A stretch of DNA of 64,000 nt from Erythrobacter sp. (GTDB lineage: Bacteria > Pseudomonadota > Alphaproteobacteria > Sphingomonadales > Sphingomonadaceae): contig JAILWQ010000002.1 in the NCBI GenBank assembly GCA_025698865.1, positions 80,385-144,384 of the forward strand, in the 5' to 3' direction. The notes under the pieces were generated by a model that saw only the letters and a list, made by a program, of their open reading frames with translations, was not told where the DNA came from and did no database searches. Position numbers and translations under genes: made by a program. Below, piece by piece: positions 1 to 15,830 of the stretch (its first letter is position 1; the number at the start of each line of letters is the position of its first letter).

Positions 1-1
1 C

Positions 2-355
2 ATCGCCGACACGGTCGCGATCCGGGCGATAACGGTCTTCACCTTTTCCGGCTCGACCGCCCGCCGGGTGGCGCGCGAGCGGCCGAGCGTACCGATGCTG
101 GTTCTCACCCCCTCGCTCGACACCGCCCGCCGGGTCGGCCTGCTGTGGGGCGCGCACGCCGTCGTCACCAGGGACATCGGCAGCTTCGAGGAGATGATCG
201 CCAAGGGCAAGCGCATGGCGCTGCGCCACGGTTTCGGCACCGGCGGCGACAAGCTGATCGCGCTGGCCGGGGTTCCCTTCGGTACGCCGGGAAGCACCAA
301 TCTGCTCAACATCTTCACCCTTTCGGGCGACGAGCTGGAGCGCCACCGCGCCTGA
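2..355 (+). CDS. pyk: Pyruvate kinase, C-terminal fragment (cut by window start)
   Basis: This is the C-terminal domain of pyruvate kinase, which converts phosphoenolpyruvate and ADP to pyruvate and ATP in glycolysis. The open frame runs in from the window edge, so the catalytic barrel is missing. What remains matches the family's allosteric C-domain: an AITVFTFSGSTARRVA segment, then PMLVLTPSLDTARR, then the terminal AGVPFGTPGSTNLL signature that ends most pyruvate kinases. It stops 3 bp from the end of the convergent SulP gene. Family identity rests on these motifs; the start and isozyme type cannot be judged. Confidence 0.9.
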   Translation: MADTVAIRAITVFTFSGSTARRVARERPSVPMLVLTPSLDTARRVGLLWGAHAVVTRDIGSFEEMIAKGKRMALRHGFGTGGDKLIALAGVPFGTPGSTNLLNIFTLSGDELERHRA

Positions 356-358
356 TCG

Positions 359-2071
359 TCAGGTGTAGGGCAGGCGGTCGTCGAGCACGATGCCGCAATG
401 TTCGACCGCCTGCCGCACGCTGCGGTGGACGGTGCAGATTCTCGCGTCGAGAGCGGTCAGCCGACGGCGGACCGGATCGTGCAATTCGGCCAGATGCAGT
501 TCGATGCCGAGGCCGCGCAGCCGCTCGGCAAGACGGTCGAGCATGGCCGCCCCGCTTGCATCGACGTCGTTCACCGCGCGCATGTCGAGGATCAGCTTCT
601 CGATGTCCTCGTGCTCGCCGAGGCGATCGAATATCTCGTCCTCGCAATAGGCCGCGTTGCCGAAATAAAGCGAACGGTCGATCCGCACGATGAGCGTCGG
701 CAGGGTTTCGAGATGGACGCTGTCGCGGTCGATCGAGCGGAAGGTGATCCCGCCATCGTCGGTCCCGACCCGGGTCACGCGGGGGACGGAGGAGAACCAG
801 AGATAGTGGGCCAAGCCCAGCCCGGCGCCCAGCGCCAGCCCCCACCGCACTCCCAGCAGCAGCGTGCCGAGAAAGGACAGGGCAATGATCGCGCCCTCGA
901 TCCGGCTGTGGCGCCACACGGCCTCGATCTCGCGCCATTTAACGAGGCCGAACACCGCGCTGATCATCAGCGCGGCGAGCGCGGTTTCGGGCAGATAGGC
1001 CAGCAGGGGGGCGAGCAGCAGAAGCACCGCGAGCACGACCATCGATCCGCCGACGCTGGCGAGCGGGGACCGCGCACCGCTGTCCTCGACCAGCGCGGAC
1101 CGGCTGAGGCTGGCGCCCACGGCATATCCGCCGGTGAGCGCGGCGGCTATATTGCCGGCCCCGAGCGCGACCGCCTCGCGACTGGTGTCGAGCTGGCTGC
1201 GATCGTTTCCCGCGAGCGATTTGGCGACGGCGGTGGCTGTCACGAAGATGATGATCGCGACCGCGACGGCGCTGGGCAGGAGCCCCAGCCAGAGCTCCGG
1301 CGTGCCCAGCCGACCGGGCAGATGGGGAAGCCCGGCATCGATCGTTCCCACGGTCGGCACTTCGCCCGGCACCAGCCGGGCGGCAAGGCCCGCCGCCACG
1401 ATCACCACGAGCGGCACTGCCTTCGCCGCAGCCTGACGAAAGGGCGGGCGCACGCCGAGCTTCCACAGCATCGGCGCGCCATATCTGCCCGCGAAAAGGA
1501 GAGCAGCCAGCGCTCCTGCCCCCACCACCAGCGTGGCGGAGCTGGTCTGCGACAGGGACCGCCACAGCACCGGCAGCGCCGAAACCAGATTGCCGGTCCG
1601 CGCGACGTCCAGCCCGAGCAGGGTGGGTAGCTGGCTGACGGCGATGAGGACAGCGGCAGCGGCGGTGAAGCCGAGCAGAACCGGCTCGCTGATGAAATTG
1701 ACCAGCCGGCCGAGATTGAGAGCGCCGATCAGGAGCAGGAGGAGGCCGGCCTCCATCGCAATCACGACGGACGAGACGACCGGATCCCCGCCGCCATTGC
1801 TTGCCGCCTCCGCCACGACCAGCGACACCAGCGCCACCGGCCCGACCGAGACGAAGCTGCTCGTTCCGAACAGCGCGTAGAGCACCGGCGGCAGCAGGGC
1901 GGAAAACAGCCCCATCTCAGGCGGCAGGCCGGCCAGCTGCGCATAGGCCATCGCCTGCGGCACGAGCAGGATGGACAGGGTAAAGCCCGCGATACCGTCC
2001 GCCGCCGCAGTCGAAAGACCGTAGCCTGGCAGCCAGCCGGGGCGCGGCACGAGAGCGCGGCCCAGCTTCAT
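359..2071 (-). CDS. SulP family anion transporter with STAS domain
   Basis: A 570-residue inner-membrane permease of the SulP/SLC26 family, which carries sulfate, bicarbonate or related anions, often with H+ or Na+. The N-terminal half holds the family signature around residues 30-60 (DGIAGFTLSILLVPQAMAYA, then GLPPEMGLFSA), followed by about ten more hydrophobic segments. The last ~120 residues form a cytoplasmic STAS domain with an LIVRIDRSLYFGNA strand and a VNDVDASGAAML phosphorylation-loop-like motif. The start is preceded by GGAAG at a suitable distance. It stands alone between pyk and a small divergent membrane gene. The transported anion cannot be told from sequence. Confidence 0.9.
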   Translation of the reverse strand: MKLGRALVPRPGWLPGYGLSTAAADGIAGFTLSILLVPQAMAYAQLAGLPPEMGLFSALLPPVLYALFGTSSFVSVGPVALVSLVVAEAASNGGGDPVVSSVVIAMEAGLLLLLIGALNLGRLVNFISEPVLLGFTAAAAVLIAVSQLPTLLGLDVARTGNLVSALPVLWRSLSQTSSATLVVGAGALAALLFAGRYGAPMLWKLGVRPPFRQAAAKAVPLVVIVAAGLAARLVPGEVPTVGTIDAGLPHLPGRLGTPELWLGLLPSAVAVAIIIFVTATAVAKSLAGNDRSQLDTSREAVALGAGNIAAALTGGYAVGASLSRSALVEDSGARSPLASVGGSMVVLAVLLLLAPLLAYLPETALAALMISAVFGLVKWREIEAVWRHSRIEGAIIALSFLGTLLLGVRWGLALGAGLGLAHYLWFSSVPRVTRVGTDDGGITFRSIDRDSVHLETLPTLIVRIDRSLYFGNAAYCEDEIFDRLGEHEDIEKLILDMRAVNDVDASGAAMLDRLAERLRGLGIELHLAELHDPVRRRLTALDARICTVHRSVRQAVEHCGIVLDDRLPYT

Positions 2072-2148
2072 CCGCAGCTTCCGGCGCGTTTTCGCGGAAA
2101 GTTCGGGGCGATCATGCGTAGATAGCCATAGAAGACAGGAGAAATGAC

Positions 2149-2328
2149 GTGGAAGGATTTTGGGGCATCGTGGTGGTCATCGGGCCGATCCTGCTGATCG
2201 CTGCGATCATCTATGCCACCTTGCGCAATCGCAAGGCGAAGGGCGCAACCGAACGTCGCGCCGATCTCGGGGCGAAGCGGCTGCGCGAGGATATCGAGCA
2301 CAGCCCGGACCGGGACACCGATCTCTGA
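2149..2328 (+). CDS. Small single-pass membrane protein, GTG start
   Basis: A 59-residue protein beginning with GTG, preceded by AGGAGA at positions 2137-2142, six bases upstream. An ATG five bases earlier opens a frame that stops after 17 codons, so the Shine-Dalgarno spacing and the clean frame favour GTG. Residues ~4-23 form one hydrophobic helix (GIVVVIGPILLIAAIIYATL), followed by a basic stretch (RNRKAKG) and an acidic, charged tail, so the tail probably lies in the cytoplasm. Function unknown. It diverges from sulP and ends 26 bp from the end of the convergent gltX. Confidence 0.7.
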   Translation: MEGFWGIVVVIGPILLIAAIIYATLRNRKAKGATERRADLGAKRLREDIEHSPDRDTDL

Positions 2329-2354
2329 AGAACTGACAGCGGGCCGGCTCTGCC

Positions 2355-3701
2355 TCACCCGCCCTTCGCCGCCTCGCGCAGCCGTTCTTCCGCCCGGTCC
2401 CTCCCGATGAGAGGGAGGAGTTCGGCCATGTCCGGCCCATGGTCCATTCCGGTGAGCGCTTGGCGCAAGGGCAGGAACAGCGCCTTGCCCTTGCGGCCGG
2501 TGACGGTTTTCAGCGCGCCGGTAAGCGTGGCCCAAGGATTGTCCGAAGCGAAGGCCTCCCCGTCCCGCAACAGGCGCGCCGCCTCCGCAAGATAGGCGCG
2601 ATCCTCCGCCTCGAGGGAAGGCTGCTCCACCGGGCCGGTCACGATCCGCCACCATTCCCCCACCTCGGCGACGTGCGAAAGGTTCGGGCGGATCGCGTGC
2701 CATCCGGCCTCGGTCATACCCTCCGGCAACCGGTCGGCGACGCGGTCGTAGTCGAACTGGTGGACGATGGCAGCGTTGAGCCGCTCGAGTTCCTCCTCGT
2801 CGAATTTTGCCGGGGCGCGGCCGAAAGTCGACAGGTCGAAAGTGTCGAGCAACGCATCGCGGTCGGCAATCGGCTCGACCGGGAGCGAGGTGCCGAGACG
2901 GGCGAGCAGGGCGACGATCGCCTCGGGCTCGATCCCGCGCTCGCGAAAGGCGTCGCACCCGAGCGAGCCGAGCCGCTTGGACAGCTTGCCCTCGCGCCCG
3001 ACCAGCAGCGCCTTGTGCGCGAAACGCGGGGGCTGCGCGCCGAGCGCGGTGAACATCTGGATCTGGACCGCCGTGTTCGAGACGTGGTCCTCGCCGCGCA
3101 GGACCTGCGTCACTCCCATCTCGATATCGTCGACCGCGCTCGGCAGCATGTAGAGCCAGCTGCCATCCGCGCGGCGGATCACGGGATCGGACAGCTGCGC
3201 CGGATCGAATTTCTGTGCGCCCCGCACACCGTCTTCCCAGGCGATCGGCTCGGCATGGTCGAGCCTGAAGCGCCAGTGGGGGGCGATCCCTTCCGCCTCC
3301 TTCGCCGCGCGCTGCTCGTCCGTCAGCGAGAGCGCCGCACGGTCGTAGATCGGCGGCAGGCCGCGGCCGAGCGCGACCTTGCGCTTGAGCTCGAGTTCCT
3401 GTGCGCTTTCGTAAGCCGGGTAGATGCGGCCGGATGCGCGCAGCTGCTCGAAGGCGCGCTCGTAATGGTGGAGGCGCTGCGACTGGCGTTCCTCGCCGTC
3501 GATCGCGATCCCGAGCCAGTCGAGATCAGCGCGGATCGCGTCGACATAATCCTCGCGGCTGCGCGCGGCATCGGTGTCGTCGATCCGCAACAGGAAGCGG
3601 CCGCCCGCCTGTTGCGCCAGCATCCAGTTGTGCAGCGCGGTGCGGATATTGCCGACATGGAGCCGCCCGGTGGGCGAGGGAGCGAAGCGGGTTACAGTCA
3701 T
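2355..3701 (-). CDS. gltX: Glutamyl-tRNA synthetase
   Basis: A 448-residue class I aminoacyl-tRNA synthetase that charges tRNA-Glu. In organisms lacking glutaminyl-tRNA synthetase the enzyme or a paralogue also misacylates tRNA-Gln for the GatCAB amidotransferase. The N-terminus RFAPSPTGRLHVGNIRTA carries the HIGH-type motif as HVGN at residues 15-18, and the KMSKS loop appears as KLSKR near residue 240. LLRIDDTD is also family-typical. Many alphaproteobacteria have two GltX copies; which one this is, and whether it prefers tRNA-Glu or tRNA-Gln, is not decided here. Confidence 0.93.
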   Translation of the reverse strand: MTVTRFAPSPTGRLHVGNIRTALHNWMLAQQAGGRFLLRIDDTDAARSREDYVDAIRADLDWLGIAIDGEERQSQRLHHYERAFEQLRASGRIYPAYESAQELELKRKVALGRGLPPIYDRAALSLTDEQRAAKEAEGIAPHWRFRLDHAEPIAWEDGVRGAQKFDPAQLSDPVIRRADGSWLYMLPSAVDDIEMGVTQVLRGEDHVSNTAVQIQMFTALGAQPPRFAHKALLVGREGKLSKRLGSLGCDAFRERGIEPEAIVALLARLGTSLPVEPIADRDALLDTFDLSTFGRAPAKFDEEELERLNAAIVHQFDYDRVADRLPEGMTEAGWHAIRPNLSHVAEVGEWWRIVTGPVEQPSLEAEDRAYLAEAARLLRDGEAFASDNPWATLTGALKTVTGRKGKALFLPLRQALTGMDHGPDMAELLPLIGRDRAEERLREAAKGG

Positions 3702-3742
3702 AACCCCCGCGCCCTAGCCAAGCCGTGCGACCATTGCGAACG

Positions 3743-4249
3743 CTATTGCGAGAAGAGAGTCACGCTCCGTCCGCCGCCCGAGATGCGGATGCCGTTCTCC
3801 GGCGTGCGCTCGATCCGCTCGGCTGCGAGAAGCGCGTCCACCACCTCCGAAAGGCGCGGCGGCGGAGCGATGCCGCAGATAAGGGGTGGGGGCGGCGGCG
3901 GAGGCTCGTCGGCTGCGGGAGGGGGCGGAGGTGAAGGCGGTGGTTCGGGAGCGGTCGCCAGGAAACGCTCGCCCTCGATCCGGTACGCGATGGCATGTCC
4001 CGCGCAGCGCGGGCTCCACCATATCTCCCGGTCATTTGCGCCGAGGGCCAGGCCATAGGGTTCGTCGAATGGGGCACCGTCTATGGCGGCCACGCGGTAG
4101 GCCCCCTCAAGCGTGACCGGCGCTGCAAGCGAGGGTGCGGCCGGAACCTCGCGCTCCCCGGGCGAGAAGGCGACCGTCCTGCGATCCTGTATTTCGCCGC
4201 ATCCCGCCAAGAGGATCGCGAACATCGCAACGCCGATCGTCGAGCTCAT
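3743..4249 (-). CDS. Proline-rich putative lipoprotein
   Basis: A 168-residue predicted lipoprotein of unknown function. The chosen ATG at 4249 sits just after AGGAGAGGCAAGG; a GTG 18 bases further upstream would place that Shine-Dalgarno inside the gene. Lipobox ILLAGC puts the lipidated cysteine at residue 17. Residues ~50-100 (LEGAYRVAAIDGAPFDE, IWWSPRCAGHAIAYR) faintly recall META/HslJ-type domains, but this is a guess. A proline run (SPPPPP, then EPPPPPPPL) follows and probably acts as an extended spacer, before a short C-terminal globular segment. It lies between gltX and rpoC, facing the same way as both, beyond the rpoC terminator. Confidence 0.65.
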   Translation of the reverse strand: MSSTIGVAMFAILLAGCGEIQDRRTVAFSPGEREVPAAPSLAAPVTLEGAYRVAAIDGAPFDEPYGLALGANDREIWWSPRCAGHAIAYRIEGERFLATAPEPPPSPPPPPAADEPPPPPPPLICGIAPPPRLSEVVDALLAAERIERTPENGIRISGGGRSVTLFSQ

Positions 4250-4284
4250 CCTTGCCTCTCCTGTCACACCAATGTCCGGACATG

Positions 4285-4320
4285 AAAAAGGCCCCGCCGG
4301 ATCGCTCCGGGGGGCCTCCT
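4285..4320 (-). terminator. Rho-independent terminator of rpoBC
   Basis: Read on the minus strand, a GC-rich stem (AGGCCCCCCGGA, loop GCGA, TCCGGCGGGGCC) is followed directly by a T run. It lies about 25 bp past the rpoC stop codon, as expected for the end of the rpoBC transcript. Confidence 0.85.
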
Positions 4321-4345
4321 TCGATGGTCGATCGCGAAAGCCCGA

Positions 4346-8722
<4,377 letters not shown>

Positions 8723-8730
8723 TTCTCAAT

Positions 8731-8743
8731 TCCCTCTGAGGGA
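8731..8743 (-). promoter_or_regulatory. Palindrome that can pair with the rpoC ribosome binding site
   Basis: On the minus strand TCCCTC-A-GAGGGA is a perfect 6-bp inverted repeat, and its right arm GAGGGA is the best Shine-Dalgarno for rpoC, nine bases before the ATG. Just upstream the rpoB-rpoC spacer can also form a larger GC-rich hairpin (GGGGCGGCC ... GGCCGCCC). Folding of the small stem would hide the ribosome site. The pairing is seen; the control role is inferred. Confidence 0.4.
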
Positions 8744-8805
8744 TAAATCCGGGGTGGTGGAGGCGGGCGGCCGGCCGAACCAAGTCGGCGGCCGCCCCAC
8801 CCAGA

Positions 8806-13014
<4,209 letters not shown>

Positions 13015-13038
13015 AGGGAGTGTTCGCCTCTTCGCCTT

Positions 13039-13070
13039 GCACCCCTCGCCCGAAAGAAGGTCGGGGGTGC
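13039..13070 (-). promoter_or_regulatory. Hairpin in the rpoB 5' leader
   Basis: The leader can form a stem with GCACCCC at one end and GGGGTGC at the other, with further pairing inside, ending about 25 bases before the rpoB ATG. It lacks a U run, so it is not a simple terminator. It may be an RNA-processing or translational control element; in other bacteria the region before rpoB carries such sites. Role inferred only. Confidence 0.4.
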
Positions 13071-13257
13071 CGAAAAATGTCTCATGCGCGTGAGAGCCAT
13101 GCCGCAGACGCGAAAAGAGGCCGCAGCATGGGCACGCCTTTCGGGGCGGCTGGGCTGCAGCGTCCTGTCGATCGTCGCGATATGGAAACGCCGCTTCCAT
13201 CCTGTGCCCGATTCCCGCGCATGAATCGGATTCGCTCGAAGCGTGCGGTCGGGGCTG

Positions 13258-13286
13258 GATATAGGGAACGGAGCGGCCGGGGTCAA
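13258..13286 (-). promoter_or_regulatory. Predicted housekeeping promoter of rpoBC
   Basis: On the minus strand a -35 box TTGACC (13286-13281) is separated by exactly 17 bases from a -10 box TATATC (13263-13258). Transcription would start near 13251, giving a leader of about 235 nt before the rpoB ATG. The 415-base gene-free stretch 13015-13429 holds this promoter and leader, plus the divergent promoter and operators of the DUF2975 operon. I see no reading frame in it that I can support. Confidence 0.75.
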
Positions 13287-13362
13287 CAGGTCGGCATGAG
13301 GGGCAGGCTGACCCCGTATATTCGGATGCCGCGCTCCGGGTGCTCGAAAAACGATATGGTGT

Positions 13363-13379
13363 TTATCGATTGACGATAA
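13363..13379. promoter_or_regulatory. Dyad operator 1 of the DUF2975/HTH operon
   Basis: TTATCG-N5-CGATAA, a 17-bp inverted repeat. It overlaps a -35 box (TTGACG, 13370-13375). It is very similar to operator 2, with centres 31 bp apart (about three helical turns), so two regulator dimers could bind the same face. The likely ligand is the small HTH protein encoded by the operon's second gene (inferred). Confidence 0.65.
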
Positions 13380-13398
13380 GGTCAGAATCGGCCATATC
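13370..13398 (+). promoter_or_regulatory. Predicted promoter of the DUF2975/HTH operon, embedded in both operators
   Basis: The -35 box TTGACG (13370-13375) lies inside operator 1, and a -10-like CATATC (13393-13398, 17-base spacer) lies at the edge of operator 2. Binding at either site would block RNA polymerase, as expected for an autorepressed operon. Confidence 0.5.
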
Positions 13399-13410
13399 GA
13401 TTTTCGATAA
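13394..13410. promoter_or_regulatory. Dyad operator 2 of the DUF2975/HTH operon
   Basis: TATCGA-TTT-TCGATA is a perfect 6-bp inverted repeat. It shares the TATCGATT..CGATAAGG pattern with operator 1, including the trailing AAGG. It ends 20 bp before the ATG of the DUF2975 gene. A further half-site CGATA lies at 13352-13356. Confidence 0.65.
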
Positions 13411-13429
13411 GGAATTTGGGAGGATCACC

Positions 13430-13936
13430 ATGATCAAGACGGCAATCTGGGCGTTGCGCGCGTTGAACTGGGCCAACTGGATCGCGGCGGGGCTGTTCAC
13501 CCTCCTGCTGGCGATGCTGCTCGTCGCGCCGGACCTGTTTCGCGACACTTTCGCACAAGCGCTCGACGGGGCGCGCCCGGCAGACGCCGCGCTCCTGTGG
13601 ATCAGGCTGACCTGCGTGATCGTGATTCCCGTGGCGATTGCGGCCCATGTCATTTTCACGCGCCTCGTCGCGATGCTGAGGGACACGCAGGCGGGCCGCG
13701 CCTTTACCGAGATAAACGCGCGTCGCCTCGCCACGATCGCCTGGGCGCTGCTCGCAATCAATCTGGCGGATCTCGCCTTCGGACAGGTGTCGGTCTGGGC
13801 GAGCGAGGCGAGCGGCGAATATTTCGGCTGGTCGCCCGCGCTCACCGGCTGGCTCGCCGTGCCGCTGCTGCTGATCCTCGCACGCATCTTCAAGGAAGGC
13901 GCGGGGATGCGCGAGGACCTCGAGGGGACCGTCTGA
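13430..13936 (+). CDS. DUF2975 family membrane protein
   Basis: A 168-residue inner-membrane protein with about four hydrophobic segments (residues ~14-36, ~58-80, ~97-120, ~138-155), matching the pattern of DUF2975. The start at ATG 13430 follows GGGAGG; an upstream in-frame extension would run through the operators. The motif region TRLVAMLRDTQAGRAFTEIN resembles the DUF2975 segment between helices 2 and 3. The stop overlaps the start of the HTH gene (TGATG). DUF2975 genes are commonly paired with a YozG-like HTH regulator; function unknown. Family assignment from pattern recognition, fairly confident. Confidence 0.75.
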   Translation: MIKTAIWALRALNWANWIAAGLFTLLLAMLLVAPDLFRDTFAQALDGARPADAALLWIRLTCVIVIPVAIAAHVIFTRLVAMLRDTQAGRAFTEINARRLATIAWALLAINLADLAFGQVSVWASEASGEYFGWSPALTGWLAVPLLLILARIFKEGAGMREDLEGTV

Positions 13937-14145
13937 TGCCGATCCGAGTCCGCCTCGACGACCTGCTCCACGAACGCCGGATGACTCTGACCGAGCTCGC
14001 CGACCGCGTGGGCCTGACGCTCGCCAACCTGTCGATCCTCAAGACCGGCAAGGCCAAGGCGATCCGTTTTTCCACCCTCGAGGCGATCTGCCGCGAGCTC
14101 GACTGCCAGCCGGGCGACCTGCTCGCCCACGATCAGGAGGATTGA
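13936..14145 (+). CDS. Small Cro/CI-type HTH regulator (YozG-like)
   Basis: A 69-residue protein that is almost only a helix-turn-helix domain: MPIRVRLDDLLHERRMTLTE, then LADRVGLTLANLSILKTGKA as the recognition part, then FSTLEAICRELDCQPGDLL. This is the single-domain Cro/CI type (HTH_26, YozG-like) that accompanies DUF2975 proteins. It overlaps the DUF2975 stop by one base (TGATG), so translation is coupled. It is the natural candidate to bind the two dyads at 13363-13410 and repress its own operon; that link is inference. Confidence 0.85.
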   Translation: MPIRVRLDDLLHERRMTLTELADRVGLTLANLSILKTGKAKAIRFSTLEAICRELDCQPGDLLAHDQED

Positions 14146-14149
14146 CCCC

Positions 14150-14977
14150 ATGCTGACCGATACGTGGACCGATATGTGGGCCGACACAAAGGCGATCTAC
14201 CGCGGCGCGGGTGCCTTCGCGCTTGCCTTCCCGCTGCTGTTTCTCGTGCCCGTCGCCGTCGAAATGGCGCAGCACGTGGTCGAGCTGCACGCGGGAATGT
14301 ATGCGAACGAGGCGGGGGCGAAGCTGGCGGAGAGCGATCCGCTCCGCCTCTGGTTCGGTTTCGCCAAGACGATCGCGCTGCTGCTGCCGGGCTACTGGTT
14401 TGTCCGCTTCCTGCTGCTGGACGATCCGAAGCGCGCGGCGCGGATCGAGTGGCCCGCCTTCGGCCTGTGGCTGGTAATCTTCGCCATCGGCGCGGTGCAA
14501 TTGTGGTGGTCGCTGTTCGGGCCGGACCTGCTCGCGCCGCTGGATCTGGAGGGAAGCGCCGCCACGACGGGCGCCGCAGTGCTGGCCATCGCGGCGCAGG
14601 TCCTCATGATCTATCTGACGGCCTGGATCGTCGCCTGGCCGCTGGGCAATGCCCGGATCGGCCCCTTCCGCTCGATCGCCATCATGCACGGATCGTTCTG
14701 GTACGCCCTGGCCCTGATGGTCGCCGGCATCGTGCCGCTGATGGCCGTCCATTACGGCGCGGCGATCGTGGCCGTGGTGTGGGCGCCGCCCGCCCTCGAC
14801 TGGGCCCTGATGGCGCTCGATTCGGTCGTGGTCGGATTTCTCGCCCTGACCATGACCGGGTCCGGCGCTCTTGCCGCTCGCCGCGCGGCGATGCGCAGGA
14901 ACATTCGCCTCGCAGAAGGCCGCCCGGAGGCATTTCGCGAGGACCGCAATTTTGTTCTTGGCAGCGGCCTCAAATAA
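14150..14977 (+). CDS. Integral membrane protein of unknown function
   Basis: A 275-residue polytopic protein, third gene of the DUF2975/HTH operon, starting four bases after the HTH stop and preceded by AGGAGG. It has about six hydrophobic segments (~residues 22-40, 66-84, 103-121, 140-165, 182-205, 213-235). The N-terminal amphipathic stretch (DTWTDMWADTKAIYRGAGA) and a basic C-terminal tail (RRAAMRRNIRLAEGR) are probably cytoplasmic. I do not recognise the family. Its position suggests it shares the stress or membrane role of DUF2975, but there is no direct evidence. Confidence 0.7.
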   Translation: MLTDTWTDMWADTKAIYRGAGAFALAFPLLFLVPVAVEMAQHVVELHAGMYANEAGAKLAESDPLRLWFGFAKTIALLLPGYWFVRFLLLDDPKRAARIEWPAFGLWLVIFAIGAVQLWWSLFGPDLLAPLDLEGSAATTGAAVLAIAAQVLMIYLTAWIVAWPLGNARIGPFRSIAIMHGSFWYALALMVAGIVPLMAVHYGAAIVAVVWAPPALDWALMALDSVVVGFLALTMTGSGALAARRAAMRRNIRLAEGRPEAFREDRNFVLGSGLK

Positions 14978-15046
14978 GGCGATAATGTGACGGCCTGGCA
15001 AGGAGCGCCAATTTCGGTGCAGCCTCGACGGCAAGGGAATTACACC

Positions 15047-15280
15047 ATGAACAAGCTCGCTCTCGTTGCTCTTCCGCTCGCCCTCGGCCTCGTCGCTTGC
15101 GACAACGCTGCCGAAGAGCCCGTGGAAACCGAAACCACCGAAGTCATGACCACCGAGCCGATGCCGGCCGAGACCCCGATGGTCACCGAGACCCCGATGA
15201 TGGACGAAGGCATGGCCACCGAAGAAACGGACACCATGACCGAGACCCCGGCTCCGGAAGCCACCGAAACCCCGATGTAA
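15047..15280 (+). CDS. Small Met/Thr/Pro/Glu-rich lipoprotein A
   Basis: A 77-residue predicted lipoprotein. The signal peptide MNKLALVALPLALGLVAC ends in lipobox LVAC with the cysteine at residue 18. The mature part is low-complexity, built from short units such as TEPMPAETPM, VTETPMMDE and TETPAPEATETPM, strongly acidic and rich in methionine. The ATG follows a weak ribosome site (AAGGGAA). It is clearly related in design to the next gene (15483-15755). Function unknown; periplasmic metal binding by Met/acidic repeats is only a possibility. Confidence 0.65.
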   Translation: MNKLALVALPLALGLVACDNAAEEPVETETTEVMTTEPMPAETPMVTETPMMDEGMATEETDTMTETPAPEATETPM

Positions 15281-15287
15281 TGGTTTT

Positions 15288-15356
15288 CGGGCGGGGCATC
15301 GCTCCGCCCGGCCGTTTTTCGAAGAAGGGCCTCGCCATTGCGGCGGGGCCCTTTTT
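15288..15356 (+). terminator. Two consecutive terminator hairpins after lipoprotein A
   Basis: The first hairpin pairs CGGGCGG (15288-15294) with CCGCCCG (15304-15310), followed by GCCGTTTTT. The second, AGGGCCTCGCC/GGCGGGGCCCT at 15326-15351, ends in a T run at 15352-15356. Both have the form of intrinsic terminators. Confidence 0.75.
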
Positions 15357-15482
15357 CGTTGCGGCGCAGATCTTGGCCGGAGCGTTTTGCCGGCGCTTCT
15401 GCCGAAATTCCGGAACGATCGCCGATTATGGCGATTTCATGGCACGAGCCTATCCCGATTTCCTTCCGCTCAGGAGAAGATG

Positions 15483-15755
15483 ATGAAAGCCAAGATCGCC
15501 CTTATCGCCGCCCTGCCCGCCGCTCTCTCGCTCGCCGCCTGCGGCGATGCCTCGAACGAGGTCGACGGCACCGACACCACCTCGATGGAACCCGCAGCGG
15601 TCGAACCGATGCCGACCGGAATGACCGAGCCGATGGCCACCGACACCGCCATGCCCAGCGATGCCATGGCCGAGGACGTGATGGGCGAGGACGGAACGAT
15701 GGCGGACGAGGCCATGGCACCGGCCACCCCGACCCCCATGGCGACCCCGGAATAA
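15483..15755 (+). CDS. Small Met/Thr/Pro/Glu-rich lipoprotein B
   Basis: A 90-residue predicted lipoprotein with signal peptide MKAKIALIAALPAALSLAAC and lipidated cysteine at residue 20. Two ATGs occur in tandem (15480 and 15483); AGGAGA at 15472-15477 is better spaced for the second. The mature part is again low-complexity: EPMPTGMTEPMATDTAMPSD, then MAEDVMGEDGTMADEAMAP and a TPTPMATPE tail. Together with the preceding gene it looks like a tandem duplicate that has drifted while keeping composition. Function unknown. Confidence 0.65.
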   Translation: MKAKIALIAALPAALSLAACGDASNEVDGTDTTSMEPAAVEPMPTGMTEPMATDTAMPSDAMAEDVMGEDGTMADEAMAPATPTPMATPE

Positions 15756-15802
15756 ACGAACCGCGCGGGCGACCGCGCCCTTCGTCCGGCGGGCGGTTCG
15801 CC

Positions 15803-15830
15803 TTGACTCGCCGCCCGCAATCGCTAAAGG
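15803..15830 (+). promoter_or_regulatory. rplJ: Predicted promoter of rplJ-rplL
   Basis: TTGACT (15803-15808), a 16-base spacer, then TAAAGG (15825-15830). Transcription would start near 15837, inside the hairpin that ends the preceding gene, so the hairpin would terminate incoming transcripts but could not form fully in transcripts from this promoter. Confidence 0.55.

Noticed and set aside
3890..3950. Poly-proline/G-rich stretch as a regulatory repeat
   Set aside because: It encodes the proline spacer of the lipoprotein at 3743-4249 and is in frame.
13015..13200. 62-codon N-terminal extension of rpoB
   Set aside because: It lies in the leader between promoter and start and is unlike RpoB; the family begins at 13014.
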